Origin: Chryseobacterium gleum
GTDB taxonomy: Bacteria > Bacteroidota > Bacteroidia > Flavobacteriales_D > Sanyastnellaceae
Assembly (NCBI GenBank): GCA_945874695.1
Contig: CAMCHP010000030.1
Span: forward strand, 1 to 36,123
Reading direction: 5' to 3'
DNA: 36,123 nt
Shown here: piece by piece, positions 8,393 through 16,613 of the stretch
How positions within the stretch are numbered: the first letter of the stretch is position 1
Layout: every line of letters begins with the position of its first letter
Translations under genes and position numbers: made by a program
Notes under the pieces: model-generated
Told to the model about the DNA's origin: nothing
Database searches by the model: none
The model's input: the letters and a program-made list of their open reading frames with translations, nothing else

Positions 8393-9769
8393 TCAACCGT
8401 TCTGTGGTTGGCTCATGGTTAAAAACTTCTTGCGAAACTGCAGCCAAAGCGCCACCGAAAGTAGCACATACTCGAGCGCAATAATGAAAAGGTGCTCTTG
8501 AAACTTGCCCCCGCTGTAGTGACTGTAACTAAGTATCACCAAAAAACTCCAAATCACCAACTGCTTGCGCGAAGCAAAAACCATCAACCCAACCAGCGTA
8601 GTTATGTACCAAGGGTGCACAGTTGTCGCCAAAAGATAATAGACAACGTAGCTCAAAATCATTGCATCCACAAAGTGCTCTGCGGTTAGGGTTTTGCGCC
8701 TTCGGCGGATGGCCACCGCAATGGCAATGGCTATAACAATCCCAAAAGTCGCCACGCCCAAGATCGGACCGATGCGTGCAATCAAATTGTAACCCACCAA
8801 GGCATCCCCCAGCGCACGCAACAAATAATACACCGATGCGTTGAACTCAAAACTGGTGAAGTACAATGCCACGCTCTCTTGAAAATGGGCGAGCAAAGCT
8901 TGCGAGACAAAAGGTAGAAAAGTCAGAAAAACAGTTGCACCCGCCGAACAGCCCACCACCCACATGCTGCGCCAATTGCCCAAAGCAAACACCAGCAAAG
9001 GTAAAATCAGCAAAGGCGTAAGCTTCACCGATACTGCCAAACCAAAGGCAACTCCAGCAAGAATCAGTCGCAAAAACGATGTGCTTACCCTACCCTGATC
9101 GATCAACACCAAAGCAGCCAACGCTAAGAAGGCAAGTACAACCCCTTCAAAGTGCACATTGCCTGTGAGCTCTAAGATCACGAGCGGATTCAATGCATAG
9201 ATTAAAATCCACCATGCAGGCTTGCCCCACCTTGCTAGTAGGCGCGTTATTGCTAGCAAGAGCACAAGCTCAAAAATAAGCAGCAAGACATGCAATGCGA
9301 GTAAACTGCGATCAAAATCTCCCGCCCCAACATACACAGCGGCCGCAAAAAAAGCTTGGTTCACGGGAGGGTATACGGTGTAGTATCCCTTTGAATTCAT
9401 GCCTTCATACATCCGGCCGTTTAGGCCGAAAACCTCTACATCACCTGAATTATATAAGGTTTCAGGATGAATCAAATAAGGATTTTCGCCAGCAAGGGTC
9501 AGACTTCCATCCCACAAAAACCGAAAATAATCGTCAGATAAGCGTGGTTCAGAGAACAGAAACACCAGCCGAAACAATATTCCAGCCAAAATCAAATGCC
9601 GTAAATTGAAGCTATCGCGGTAGCGCAAAGCCAAGAAATACAAGCCAAACAAGACGGAGCAAACACTTAAGAAGAGCGTGAAATTGGCCCGATCAACCGC
9701 ATAGCCCAAATAGATGTAACCCGCGAGGGCAAGCACAAAACTGACGGCTAAGGCTACCGCTGCTCTCAT
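8393..9769 (-). CDS. Multi-pass membrane GT-C glycosyltransferase (GT87/mannosyltransferase-like)
   Basis: This 458-residue protein has about ten to twelve hydrophobic helices. The first large loop carries SDDYFRFLWDG with D79-D80, typical of GT-C enzymes that use polyprenyl-phosphate sugars. It is followed by YYTVYPPVNQ and a conserved HPWYIT segment near the C-terminus. It is the last gene of a three-gene minus-strand operon. Its ATG overlaps the stop of the upstream GT2 gene by 4 nt (ATGA). The upstream DPM1-like enzyme could supply its lipid-linked sugar donor. The gene contains two copies of the palindromic element (8691 and 9410), both in frame. The exact sugar and acceptor cannot be read from the sequence. 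Confidence 0.8.
   Translation of the reverse strand: MRAAVALAVSFVLALAGYIYLGYAVDRANFTLFLSVCSVLFGLYFLALRYRDSFNLRHLILAGILFRLVFLFSEPRLSDDYFRFLWDGSLTLAGENPYLIHPETLYNSGDVEVFGLNGRMYEGMNSKGYYTVYPPVNQAFFAAAVYVGAGDFDRSLLALHVLLLIFELVLLLAITRLLARWGKPAWWILIYALNPLVILELTGNVHFEGVVLAFLALAALVLIDQGRVSTSFLRLILAGVAFGLAVSVKLTPLLILPLLVFALGNWRSMWVVGCSAGATVFLTFLPFVSQALLAHFQESVALYFTSFEFNASVYYLLRALGDALVGYNLIARIGPILGVATFGIVIAIAIAVAIRRRRKTLTAEHFVDAMILSYVVYYLLATTVHPWYITTLVGLMVFASRKQLVIWSFLVILSYSHYSGGKFQEHLFIIALEYVLLSVALWLQFRKKFLTMSQPQNG
8691..8712. repeat. Palindromic element, copy 2 (variant stem)
   Basis: Reads GGTTTTG, stem CGCC, loop TTC, stem GGCG, GATG: the element in the opposite orientation to the copy at 1947, with a shorter stem. 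It lies in the glycosyltransferase gene, where it encodes an Arg-rich cytosolic loop (IRRRRKT). Confidence 0.5.
9410..9434. repeat. Palindromic element, copy 3
   Basis: CATCC, stem GGCCG, loop TTTA, then GGCCGAAAACC. It is nearly identical to the copies at 14088 and 35653. It lies in frame in the glycosyltransferase gene and encodes FGLNGRM in the extracytoplasmic loop before the YPPVNQ motif. Confidence 0.75.
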
Positions 9770-11220
9770 GCGCTGCGTGAGTGGATGTACGACTGGCCCG
9801 CGACGTAGAAGAACCCGAACGTTAGCATCGCATGGAACGGAAGTAACCCGTATTCACCTGCGGCGATGCCATAAATTATGCCCGCCAAGAAGTAGAACCC
9901 TAGGGCGACTTCAACCAGCGTCAACGGATGCGCTTTGCGGGCACGGTAAATTTTGTCTTTCCATGTGCCTTGCTGGGTTGAAATGGCAAATTTGGGGGTT
10001 CGCACGAATGGGGTCTTTCGTCCCAACAGCCCCTCGATCACCGCAATTGAATTGTGCAACGACAAACCCATCGACACCGATAAGAAGAGCGGGTACTCAA
10101 TTAAAAACGTCTTGAGCGAGCGCTTGCTGCGTTGATGAGAGGTCCAATAGAAAAAGGTTAGAATTAATAACCCCAGTAAAAATACAGCCGCCAAATTAAA
10201 GAGCAATGGATTTTCACTGCCATGCACTTTAATCAACAAAACAGGGATGCTCAATACTGCGGCCCCCAAAATGCTTAAAAACACCGAGCTATTTAACAAG
10301 TGAAAGATGGCGTGTAAGCGCGTTGCACTGCTCAGGTTTTTACTACGCAACACAGTCGGTAGGTTCTTGATGGCACACTCAGCGGCGCCTTTGGTCCACC
10401 GAAACTGTTGGTTTTTCAACGCGTTCATTTCTGCTGGCAATTCAGCGGGAGAACCTACCTCTTCTAAATAAATAAATTGCCAGCCTCGCAGTTGCGCGCG
10501 GTAGCTGAGGTCGAGGTCTTCAGTGATGGTGTCGTGCTGCCAACCACCCGCATCGCGAATGCATGCATTGCGCCACACGCCCCCTGTGCCATTGAAATTC
10601 ATGAAGTGATTTCCGGCATTGCGCCCCACTTGCTCAACCGTAAAGTGGGCATCCAAGCCGAAAGCTTGCAAACGCGTCAGCAGGCTGTATTCTTGGTTCA
10701 AGTGCTCCCATCGGGTTTGCACCATGCCTACTTTGCTATCACTGAAATAAGGAATTGTGCGTTTTAAAAAGTCTGGCGTTGGAATGAAGTCAGCATCAAA
10801 AATCGCAGTGAATTCGCCTTGGGCAATTTCCAATGCATAGGCGAGTGCGCCTGCCTTGTAGCCCTTGCGATCGGTTCGGCGGACATGCACAATGTTCACG
10901 CCTTTTGATTTCCAGTACGCGATGCGTTGGGCAGCCAACTCAACCGACAGGTCGTTGCCATCATCAATCACTTGAATCTCTAGAAGCTCGGCAGGATAAT
11001 CGATTGCGGCGGTTGCATCAATCAAACGCTCAATTACATACTGCTCGTTGTACACCGGCAATTGGATGGTGACCCGAGGCCAAGTAGCAGGCATCGGCGG
11101 TTCAATGCGCCGGTTCTTTCGCGCCCAGCGATACTTCAGCACCAAACTGAGCTGCACAAAACTGTAGCCCAGAATGAATGAGAGCAAAACTGCATAAACA
11201 ATGAGTAAACTCAGTTCCAC
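9766..11220 (-). CDS. Cellulose synthase-like processive GT2 glycosyltransferase
   Basis: This 484-residue protein has one N-terminal membrane helix, a GT-A catalytic domain and four to five C-terminal helices. The family motifs are all visible: VYNE near residue 56, the nucleotide-sugar DxD at 142-144 (FDADF), the catalytic-base TED at 233-235, and QQFRW at 271-275, the Q(Q/R)xRW product-binding motif. This is the layout of cellulose synthase-like and beta-mannan synthase-like enzymes without a PilZ domain. It overlaps the upstream DPM1-like gene by 10 nt and the downstream GT-C gene by 4 nt, so the three are co-translated. It probably makes or extends a polysaccharide or glycolipid in the inner membrane. 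The sugar specificity is not deducible. Confidence 0.88.
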   Translation of the reverse strand: MELSLLIVYAVLLSFILGYSFVQLSLVLKYRWARKNRRIEPPMPATWPRVTIQLPVYNEQYVIERLIDATAAIDYPAELLEIQVIDDGNDLSVELAAQRIAYWKSKGVNIVHVRRTDRKGYKAGALAYALEIAQGEFTAIFDADFIPTPDFLKRTIPYFSDSKVGMVQTRWEHLNQEYSLLTRLQAFGLDAHFTVEQVGRNAGNHFMNFNGTGGVWRNACIRDAGGWQHDTITEDLDLSYRAQLRGWQFIYLEEVGSPAELPAEMNALKNQQFRWTKGAAECAIKNLPTVLRSKNLSSATRLHAIFHLLNSSVFLSILGAAVLSIPVLLIKVHGSENPLLFNLAAVFLLGLLILTFFYWTSHQRSKRSLKTFLIEYPLFLSVSMGLSLHNSIAVIEGLLGRKTPFVRTPKFAISTQQGTWKDKIYRARKAHPLTLVEVALGFYFLAGIIYGIAAGEYGLLPFHAMLTFGFFYVAGQSYIHSRSA

Positions 11221-11903
11221 AGCGCGTACTTAAATATGGTTGTGATGATCTTGTAGCCGGCCATAATTGTACCTTTCACAGTACCTGAAACCTTCGAAAC
11301 ACCAATGCGTTTGCGGTAATTCACGGCTACTTCGGCCACGTTCAATTTGTGCTTGAGCGCTTTGATCTGCATTTCTACAGTCCAACCATAATTGCGATCA
11401 CGCATGCCAATTTGCTCGAGTGCCTTGGTGCGAATGGCGCGGTATGGACCTAAATCGCTGTATGTAAATCTGAAAAACAAACGAATCAAGCGTGTGGCTA
11501 ACCAGTTGCCAAAGACCTGCTGAGGCGTCATGCTCCCCTTTTCGCGTGTACCAAGTGCACGTGAGCCAATGACCATGTCGGCCCCATCCGATTGAATGGG
11601 TGCTAAAAGCAGCGGCATCTCATGTGCATAGTCGCTGTAGTCAGCATCCATGAACACAATCACATCAGCTTTTGGGTTTTGCATGCGCGCGTGTGCGATT
11701 CCGGTAAGGCAGGCTGCGCCGTACCCCTGCTCCCCTTCGAACAATACGATAGCCCCGGCAGTTTCTGCAACCTCACGTGTTTGATCTTTCGAATTGTTAT
11801 CGACCACGATCACATTGCGTACAAGCGAACGGTCGATGTCACGCACGACATGGCCGATGCTCTTCTCTTCGTTCCAGGCGGGAATAATTACGTCAACTAT
11901 CAT
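11211..11903 (-). CDS. DPM1-like polyprenyl-phosphate glycosyltransferase (GT2)
   Basis: From the ATG at 11903 this is a 230-residue soluble GT2 enzyme. It shows IPAWNEEKSIG at the N-terminus, VVDNNSKDQT, and the metal-binding DAD in FMDADYSDY. It resembles dolichol/polyprenol-phosphate mannosyl- or glucosyltransferases and has no clear membrane helix. The open frame extends 14 codons further upstream to 11945, but a TACATTTGC promoter box lies in that extension. The family also starts with the beta-strand IVDVIIPAWNEE, so I chose the internal start. It heads a three-gene operon and may make the lipid-linked sugar used by the GT-C enzyme at the operon end. Confidence 0.87.
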   Translation of the reverse strand: MIVDVIIPAWNEEKSIGHVVRDIDRSLVRNVIVVDNNSKDQTREVAETAGAIVLFEGEQGYGAACLTGIAHARMQNPKADVIVFMDADYSDYAHEMPLLLAPIQSDGADMVIGSRALGTREKGSMTPQQVFGNWLATRLIRLFFRFTYSDLGPYRAIRTKALEQIGMRDRNYGWTVEMQIKALKHKLNVAEVAVNYRKRIGVSKVSGTVKGTIMAGYKIITTIFKYALWN

Positions 11904-11910
11904 ATTCGGG

Positions 11911-11938
11911 GCAAATGTAGAAAGGTCCGAGATACAAA
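11911..11938 (-). promoter_or_regulatory. Promoter of the glycosyltransferase operon
   Basis: On the minus strand TACATTTG (11912-11919) matches the Bacteroidota -7 box TAnnTTTG. TTTG at 11935-11938 is a possible -33 box with a rather short 15-nt spacer. Only 8 nt separate the -7 box from the ATG at 11903, so the mRNA would be almost leaderless. Confidence 0.6.
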
Positions 11939-12001
11939 TGGTCACACGAATATCAACAAGCTTGCAATCGATTTAAGTACCTCGCGTTGCAGCTTGCTGC
12001 T

Positions 12002-12037
12002 TTTGCATCAAACATATTGACCACCTTGCTATCTTTG
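12002..12037 (+). promoter_or_regulatory. Promoter of the aminotransferase-GNAT operon
   Basis: TATCTTTG at 12030-12037 is a perfect TAnnTTTG -7 box, 17 nt before the ATG. TTTG at 12002-12005 could be the -33 element, though the 24-nt spacer is slightly long. Confidence 0.6.
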
Positions 12038-12054
12038 CACGCAAAATCACGAAG

Positions 12055-13251
12055 ATGCCGCGCATTTCAGAAAAGGGAGCCATGATGCCCCCATCGCCCA
12101 TTCGCAAGCTGGTTCCATACGCTGAAGCCGCCAAGAAAACGGGCAAGGTTGTTTACCACCTTAACATCGGTCAGCCCGATATTGAAACCCCCAAAGTGGT
12201 GCGTGAAGCCATTCGCAACTTCGATGAAGAGGTACTTGCTTACTCATTGAGCGAGGGCAACCTGAGCTACCGAGAAGGCTTAGCGGCCTATTACCAGAAG
12301 CACAACATTCCTGTGCGAACCGAAGATATTTTGATCACAACAGGCGGTTCAGAGGCGCTGATGTTTGCGTTTCAGAGTTGCCTCGATCCGGGCGATGAGG
12401 TCATCATTCCCGAGCCATACTACGCCAATTACAACGGTTTCGCGCAGGCTGCAGGCATCGTTATTCGCCCCGTGACCTCGTTCATTGAGAACGGATTCGC
12501 ACTGCCTTTCGTTGAAGACTTCGAACAACTCATCAACGAACGCACCAAGGCGATTCTGATTTGCAATCCTGGCAATCCAACAGGATATTTATATTCTCGT
12601 GACGAGCTCGAGCAATTGCGGATGCTTGTGCGCGACTACGACCTCTTCTTGATCGCTGACGAAGTGTACCGCGAATTTTGCTATGACGGTCACAAGCCCT
12701 TTTCCGTGATGAATCTCGAAGAAATTGAGCAAAATACGATCCTCATTGACTCGGTCTCTAAACGATACAGCATGTGCGGAGCGCGCATTGGTGCCATGAT
12801 CACTCGAAACGCAGAAGTACGCGCCACAGCGATGAAATTCGCGCAAGCACGTCTTTCTCCGCCTTCACTTGGTCAATATGCTGGCGAAGCAGCGTTGCAA
12901 ACTCCTGACAGCTACTTCACCGCAGTCGTCGATGAATACGTTGAGCGACGTAACGTTCTAGTTGATGGATTAAATGCGATTGAGGGCGTTTTCTGTCCCA
13001 AACCGATGGGCGCTTTCTATTGCATGGCCGAACTACCCGTTGATGATGCCGAAAATTTTTGTCAATGGATGCTCGAGTCGTTCAACTATGAAGGTGCAAC
13101 GGTGATGATGGCTCCAGCGGCTGGCTTCTACAAGAACACCGCCCAAGGTAAAAAGCAAGTCCGTGTAGCTTATGTGCTCAACGTAGATGCCCTGCGCAAG
13201 GCTGTGAAGTGCATCGAAGAAGGCTTGAAGGCTTACAACAACCGTGGCTAG
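12055..13251 (+). CDS. Class I/II PLP-dependent aminotransferase (aspartate aminotransferase-like)
   Basis: This 398-residue protein is of full fold-type I aminotransferase length. GQPDIETP near the N-terminus, the TTGGSEAL cofactor loop, NPGNPTG and the DEVYREF segment (Asp binding the PLP pyridine nitrogen) are all present. SVSKRYSMCG carries the Schiff-base lysine K236. Aspartate/tyrosine/aromatic aminotransferase is the usual annotation; the amino-acid substrate is not certain. It follows a clear TAnnTTTG promoter and overlaps the downstream acetyltransferase by 8 nt. Nothing in the neighbourhood fixes the pathway. Confidence 0.88.
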   Translation: MPRISEKGAMMPPSPIRKLVPYAEAAKKTGKVVYHLNIGQPDIETPKVVREAIRNFDEEVLAYSLSEGNLSYREGLAAYYQKHNIPVRTEDILITTGGSEALMFAFQSCLDPGDEVIIPEPYYANYNGFAQAAGIVIRPVTSFIENGFALPFVEDFEQLINERTKAILICNPGNPTGYLYSRDELEQLRMLVRDYDLFLIADEVYREFCYDGHKPFSVMNLEEIEQNTILIDSVSKRYSMCGARIGAMITRNAEVRATAMKFAQARLSPPSLGQYAGEAALQTPDSYFTAVVDEYVERRNVLVDGLNAIEGVFCPKPMGAFYCMAELPVDDAENFCQWMLESFNYEGATVMMAPAAGFYKNTAQGKKQVRVAYVLNVDALRKAVKCIEEGLKAYNNRG

Positions 13252-13702
13252 TTCAACCTACGCAATACGTCAAATTCAAGCGCATGAAACCCAGCCTTTG
13301 CGGCACCGGGTTTTATGGCCCCACAAGCCCGATGTTGCATCTTGTACCATCGACATCGACCTGCGTGAAGACGCCATTCACCTAGGCGCCTACGACGCCG
13401 CAAATGTTTTGGTGGGCGTGTGTTCGTTGTTTGAAATGACAACACCCAAACTGAATGGCGCGAAGCAATTTCGGTTGCGCGCCATGGCAACGGCACCCGA
13501 AGTACGTGGGAGTGGGGCAGGTAAAGCGATCGTTTTAGAGGCGCTCCGCCTGACCGGCGGGATGGGTGCTGACCTGCTTTGGTGCGATGCGCGCAAAGTC
13601 GCACTGAATTTTTACGCGGCTTGCGGATTCTCAGTAATTGACGAATGGTATGAGATTCCGATCATTGGCCCGCACAAACTCATGTACTACCGCTTTCGCT
13701 AA
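13244..13702 (+). CDS. GNAT family N-acetyltransferase
   Basis: This 152-residue single-domain GNAT protein starts with GTG inside the end of the aminotransferase gene, so the two are translationally coupled. Acetyl-CoA motif A is visible as MATAPEVRGSGAGKAI, and the C-terminal motif B region as LNFYAACGFSVIDEWYEI. The family acetylates small amines or protein N-termini; the substrate is unknown. LTGGMG before DLLWCDAR is encoded by a possible degenerate palindromic element (13546-13564). Confidence 0.85.
   Translation: MASSTYAIRQIQAHETQPLRHRVLWPHKPDVASCTIDIDLREDAIHLGAYDAANVLVGVCSLFEMTTPKLNGAKQFRLRAMATAPEVRGSGAGKAIVLEALRLTGGMGADLLWCDARKVALNFYAACGFSVIDEWYEIPIIGPHKLMYYRFR
13546..13564. repeat. 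Possible palindromic element, degenerate copy
   Basis: Stem CCGCC, loop TGACC, stem GGCGG, then GATG. The stem and GATG side fit the family, but the opposite TTT flank is missing, so it could be chance in a coding sequence. Confidence 0.3.
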
Positions 13703-13712
13703 ACTGAACGGC

Positions 13713-14072
13713 TCAGCCAAAAAGCTCGTCGAGGTCGCGGCGATCTTTTTTGGTTGGGCGGCCTAAGCCACGTGGACGTTGATTCATGCCTTCTTTAATG
13801 ATGGCCAACTTTTCGCGCTCTTCAGGCGTGGTGATATCGATGGCAAACTGCTCCACAAGCTTCGGACCAACACGTGTTTTCGGCAATTCAACGATTTTCC
13901 ATTGAAAGGTTACCGCACCACGTCTTATGCGAATCTCCTCGCCCACCTTTACTTCACGCGCCGGCTTTACAGCGACATCTTGAATGATCACGCGATTCTC
14001 CTTGCACGCATCCGTAGCGAGTGTACGGGTTTTGTATACCCGAATGCACCAAAGAAATTTATCAATTCGCAT
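13713..14072 (-). CDS. hslR: Hsp15-like S4-domain RNA-binding protein
   Basis: From the ATG at 14072 the protein is 119 residues and begins MRIDKFLWCIRVYKTRT, the typical start of the S4 domain in ribosome-associated Hsp15. E. coli Hsp15 rescues stalled 50S subunits that carry nascent chains. The tail is basic (RPRGLGRPTKKDRRDLDELFG). The open frame begins six codons earlier at 14090, but that ATG belongs to the GGATG flank of a palindromic element, and the family starts at the later Met. Gene identity is good; the function is transferred from the family. Confidence 0.85.
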   Translation of the reverse strand: MRIDKFLWCIRVYKTRTLATDACKENRVIIQDVAVKPAREVKVGEEIRIRRGAVTFQWKIVELPKTRVGPKLVEQFAIDITTPEEREKLAIIKEGMNQRPRGLGRPTKKDRRDLDELFG

Positions 14073-14087
14073 AAACGCAGTTGTTTC

Positions 14088-14112
14088 CATCCGGCCGTTA
14101 GGCCGAAACCCC
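14088..14112. repeat. Palindromic element, copy 4 (upstream of hslR)
   Basis: CATCC, GGCCGTTAGGCC, GAAACCCC: this is the cleanest copy. It sits directly upstream of the Hsp15-like gene, in the short gap before the stop of the TonB receptor gene. Confidence 0.8.
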
Positions 14113-14137
14113 GAACATACGCCAAAAGTACAACACC

Positions 14138-16543
14138 TTACAATTCAATGATGATTCCGATGCTCGGCAGCACGGTACCCGACGAGGTGTCGATGAGATT
14201 GGGCTGAAATGCACTCGGGTTGTTGGGATCAACCACAGGATTGCCCTGCGCGTCGCGCACGACATCGAGCAATGGTGCGGTCGGGCTCTCTTGTGCCAAG
14301 GCGTTGCGTACGTCGAAAAAGAGGTTCAAACTCCATTTATCGAAGAACCACTTCTTGTCGACCCGCACATCAAGCGAATTGAAACCTCCCAAGCGCTGAG
14401 AATTCAATTGACTGAAATCAGGAATACCTGCTCGGGTTACATTCCAATTGGCGATGCTCATGCTCGCCGGCACATCGAAAGGCGTGTAAGGCAAACCACC
14501 TGAATAAATGAAACGCACGCCGAGTTCCCAATTGCGCTTGAACTTTTTACCGCCTGTAATCGAAATCAAATTGCGGCTGTCCCAACTGCTGGGGATGTAC
14601 TGGCCTTGCCCGTCGGTGAATTCACTGCGCACATAGGTGTAAGAAAGAATGCCATAAAACCCTTTATACAGACGCTGTTGCAATAAGAATTCGAGTCCGT
14701 AAGCACGCCCTCGTGAATCTGAAACTACTTCTTCGTTGCCAATTACACCAAAATCAGCGCCCAAATTGGCGAGTGAAATTTGTTTATCGACGCTCAGCGG
14801 GTAGCGGTCATAATCTTTTAAGAATCCTTCAACGCTAATCACCGTATTGCGTTCACCGAGTTCATATCGAAGCCCTCCAACGAGTTGTTTGTTGCGGATG
14901 TAAGCAATATCGTTGCCGCGGTTAACAAGGCGGTTGTTCTCGCGGAAACCGAGCACGGTGTAAGCAGGAAGTTGGTGGTAGATGCCGGTATTGAAGTTGA
15001 TACTTAAACGCGGTGTAACTGAGTAACTGGCTGAGAAACGTGGCGACAACTGATTGAGCGGATTGGCCATACGAGCGCTGTACTCTGTACCGTCAACGCG
15101 CAAGCCTGCTGACAACGTAAGACGGTTGGCCAATGCAGTTTTGCTCGTTTGAACGAACGCAGCATACTTATGCAGATCGAGTACCGATTCAAATGCGATC
15201 GGAATTACGGTGTCTAATTGAAAGGAGAACTGCTCGAAAGTTGATTCGTTGTTGTATTTGGCATACTCATACCCTGCGCCATAGTTCAACTTCCAACCAC
15301 CTTCAAGGTACACGCGGCGCTCGATTCTGAACTTGTTCTCGATTTCTTGGCTGATATAATCGATGATCAAGGGCAGGTCTTCGTTGTTATCTTGGTGCTT
15401 GAAGGCGCGGTTGTTGAGCATGTTGCGACTGGCAACAACCGTCCAAATACCCCGCTCACCAAAATTCTCCCATTTCACGCCATTGGTGTAATTCCACTGG
15501 CTGTTGATCAAGAGATTATCGAGGATGTAGCGGTTTGCAAGAAAATCTTCGTCTTCAGGATCACTAGCCAAATCGAGGTTCAGTTGAAACTGGTCAATGG
15601 CTCCCAAACCGAGCGCAGTCAGCCGGTTCTTCGGATCAATTTGCGTAGTCCACTTGAACTGAAAATCATTGTATGTCGGCAAAAAAGGCAAGCCTAACGC
15701 ACCGAAGAGCAACTGCAAATACGACCGACGTGCACTTGCGATGAGGCTGCTTTTCGAACCAGTAGGACCGTCGAACGTGATGCCGATGTCACTTGATCCG
15801 ACAACGAAATTCACCGTCGGTTTGTCTTTTCGACCTTCTTTGAATCCGAACTCCAACACCGCACTGAGCGCATTTCCGCGGGCTGCAGGAAAGGCGCCGC
15901 TGTAGAATTCAACGTCGTCGATGAAGTCTACGTTGATCAATCCAACCGGACCACCGCTTGCGCCTTGCGTCGCAAAGTGATTGATGTTTGGGATTTCAAT
16001 TCCGTCGATATAGAAGCGGTTTTCATTTGGTGCACCGCCTCGAATAATGATGTCATTTCGAAAAGAGGGTGTAGAAGCTACCCCTGGCAACGAGCGAATG
16101 GCTTGAGAAATATCACGGTTGCCTCCGGGGTTGCGTTTAACTTCATTTACGCCAATCTTTCGCACTGAAACAGGTGCCTCTTCTCGGTTACTGATGCCTG
16201 AAGCGACAATCTCAACAGCCTCAACCTGCACCGACATCTCTTCAAGGGCAACGGTTACGAAGGCAGGCCGCGCCAGCGTGAGTTCAATCTCATAAACAAC
16301 TGACTTTTTGAAACCTAAGAACGAAACTTCAATGTTGTAAAGCCCTGCTTTCAGTCCGTTAAATTCAAATTTACCATCGAAATCAGTTGTCACCCCACTG
16401 TTCGTGCCCTGAATAACGACCGTTGCGAATGGAATTGGTTCATTGCTGCGGGCGTCGCTAACCACGCCACGAAGAATACCTGTTTGACTAAAAACAGGAA
16501 CAGACAGCGCTAAAAATAGCATGAACAAGGCAAAACGCGACAT
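14138..16543 (-). CDS. TonB-dependent outer-membrane receptor
   Basis: From the ATG at 16543 the protein is 801 residues. It has a signal peptide (MSRFALFMLFLALSVPVFSQ), then a carboxypeptidase-regulatory-like domain (about 20-110, GVVSDARSNEPIPFATVVIQG). A plug domain follows, with SIRSLPGV-like and IIRGGAPNENRFYIDGIEIP motifs, and then a long beta-barrel ending in hydrophobic residues (GIIIEL). Such receptors import siderophores, cobalamin or glycans across the outer membrane using TonB energy. No SusD-like partner is adjacent, so it is probably not a classical polysaccharide utilisation locus. The open frame extends 31 codons upstream to 16636, into the end of dnaX, but the signal peptide fixes the later start. 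The substrate is unknown. Confidence 0.9.
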   Translation of the reverse strand: MSRFALFMLFLALSVPVFSQTGILRGVVSDARSNEPIPFATVVIQGTNSGVTTDFDGKFEFNGLKAGLYNIEVSFLGFKKSVVYEIELTLARPAFVTVALEEMSVQVEAVEIVASGISNREEAPVSVRKIGVNEVKRNPGGNRDISQAIRSLPGVASTPSFRNDIIIRGGAPNENRFYIDGIEIPNINHFATQGASGGPVGLINVDFIDDVEFYSGAFPAARGNALSAVLEFGFKEGRKDKPTVNFVVGSSDIGITFDGPTGSKSSLIASARRSYLQLLFGALGLPFLPTYNDFQFKWTTQIDPKNRLTALGLGAIDQFQLNLDLASDPEDEDFLANRYILDNLLINSQWNYTNGVKWENFGERGIWTVVASRNMLNNRAFKHQDNNEDLPLIIDYISQEIENKFRIERRVYLEGGWKLNYGAGYEYAKYNNESTFEQFSFQLDTVIPIAFESVLDLHKYAAFVQTSKTALANRLTLSAGLRVDGTEYSARMANPLNQLSPRFSASYSVTPRLSINFNTGIYHQLPAYTVLGFRENNRLVNRGNDIAYIRNKQLVGGLRYELGERNTVISVEGFLKDYDRYPLSVDKQISLANLGADFGVIGNEEVVSDSRGRAYGLEFLLQQRLYKGFYGILSYTYVRSEFTDGQGQYIPSSWDSRNLISITGGKKFKRNWELGVRFIYSGGLPYTPFDVPASMSIANWNVTRAGIPDFSQLNSQRLGGFNSLDVRVDKKWFFDKWSLNLFFDVRNALAQESPTAPLLDVVRDAQGNPVVDPNNPSAFQPNLIDTSSGTVLPSIGIIIEL

Positions 16544-16613
16544 AGCAAAGAGTTTAATGCAAGCAAGAACAAGCAAGCGCGCGCAAAGTTCGGTTGAATC
16601 GTTGAAAAAATGC

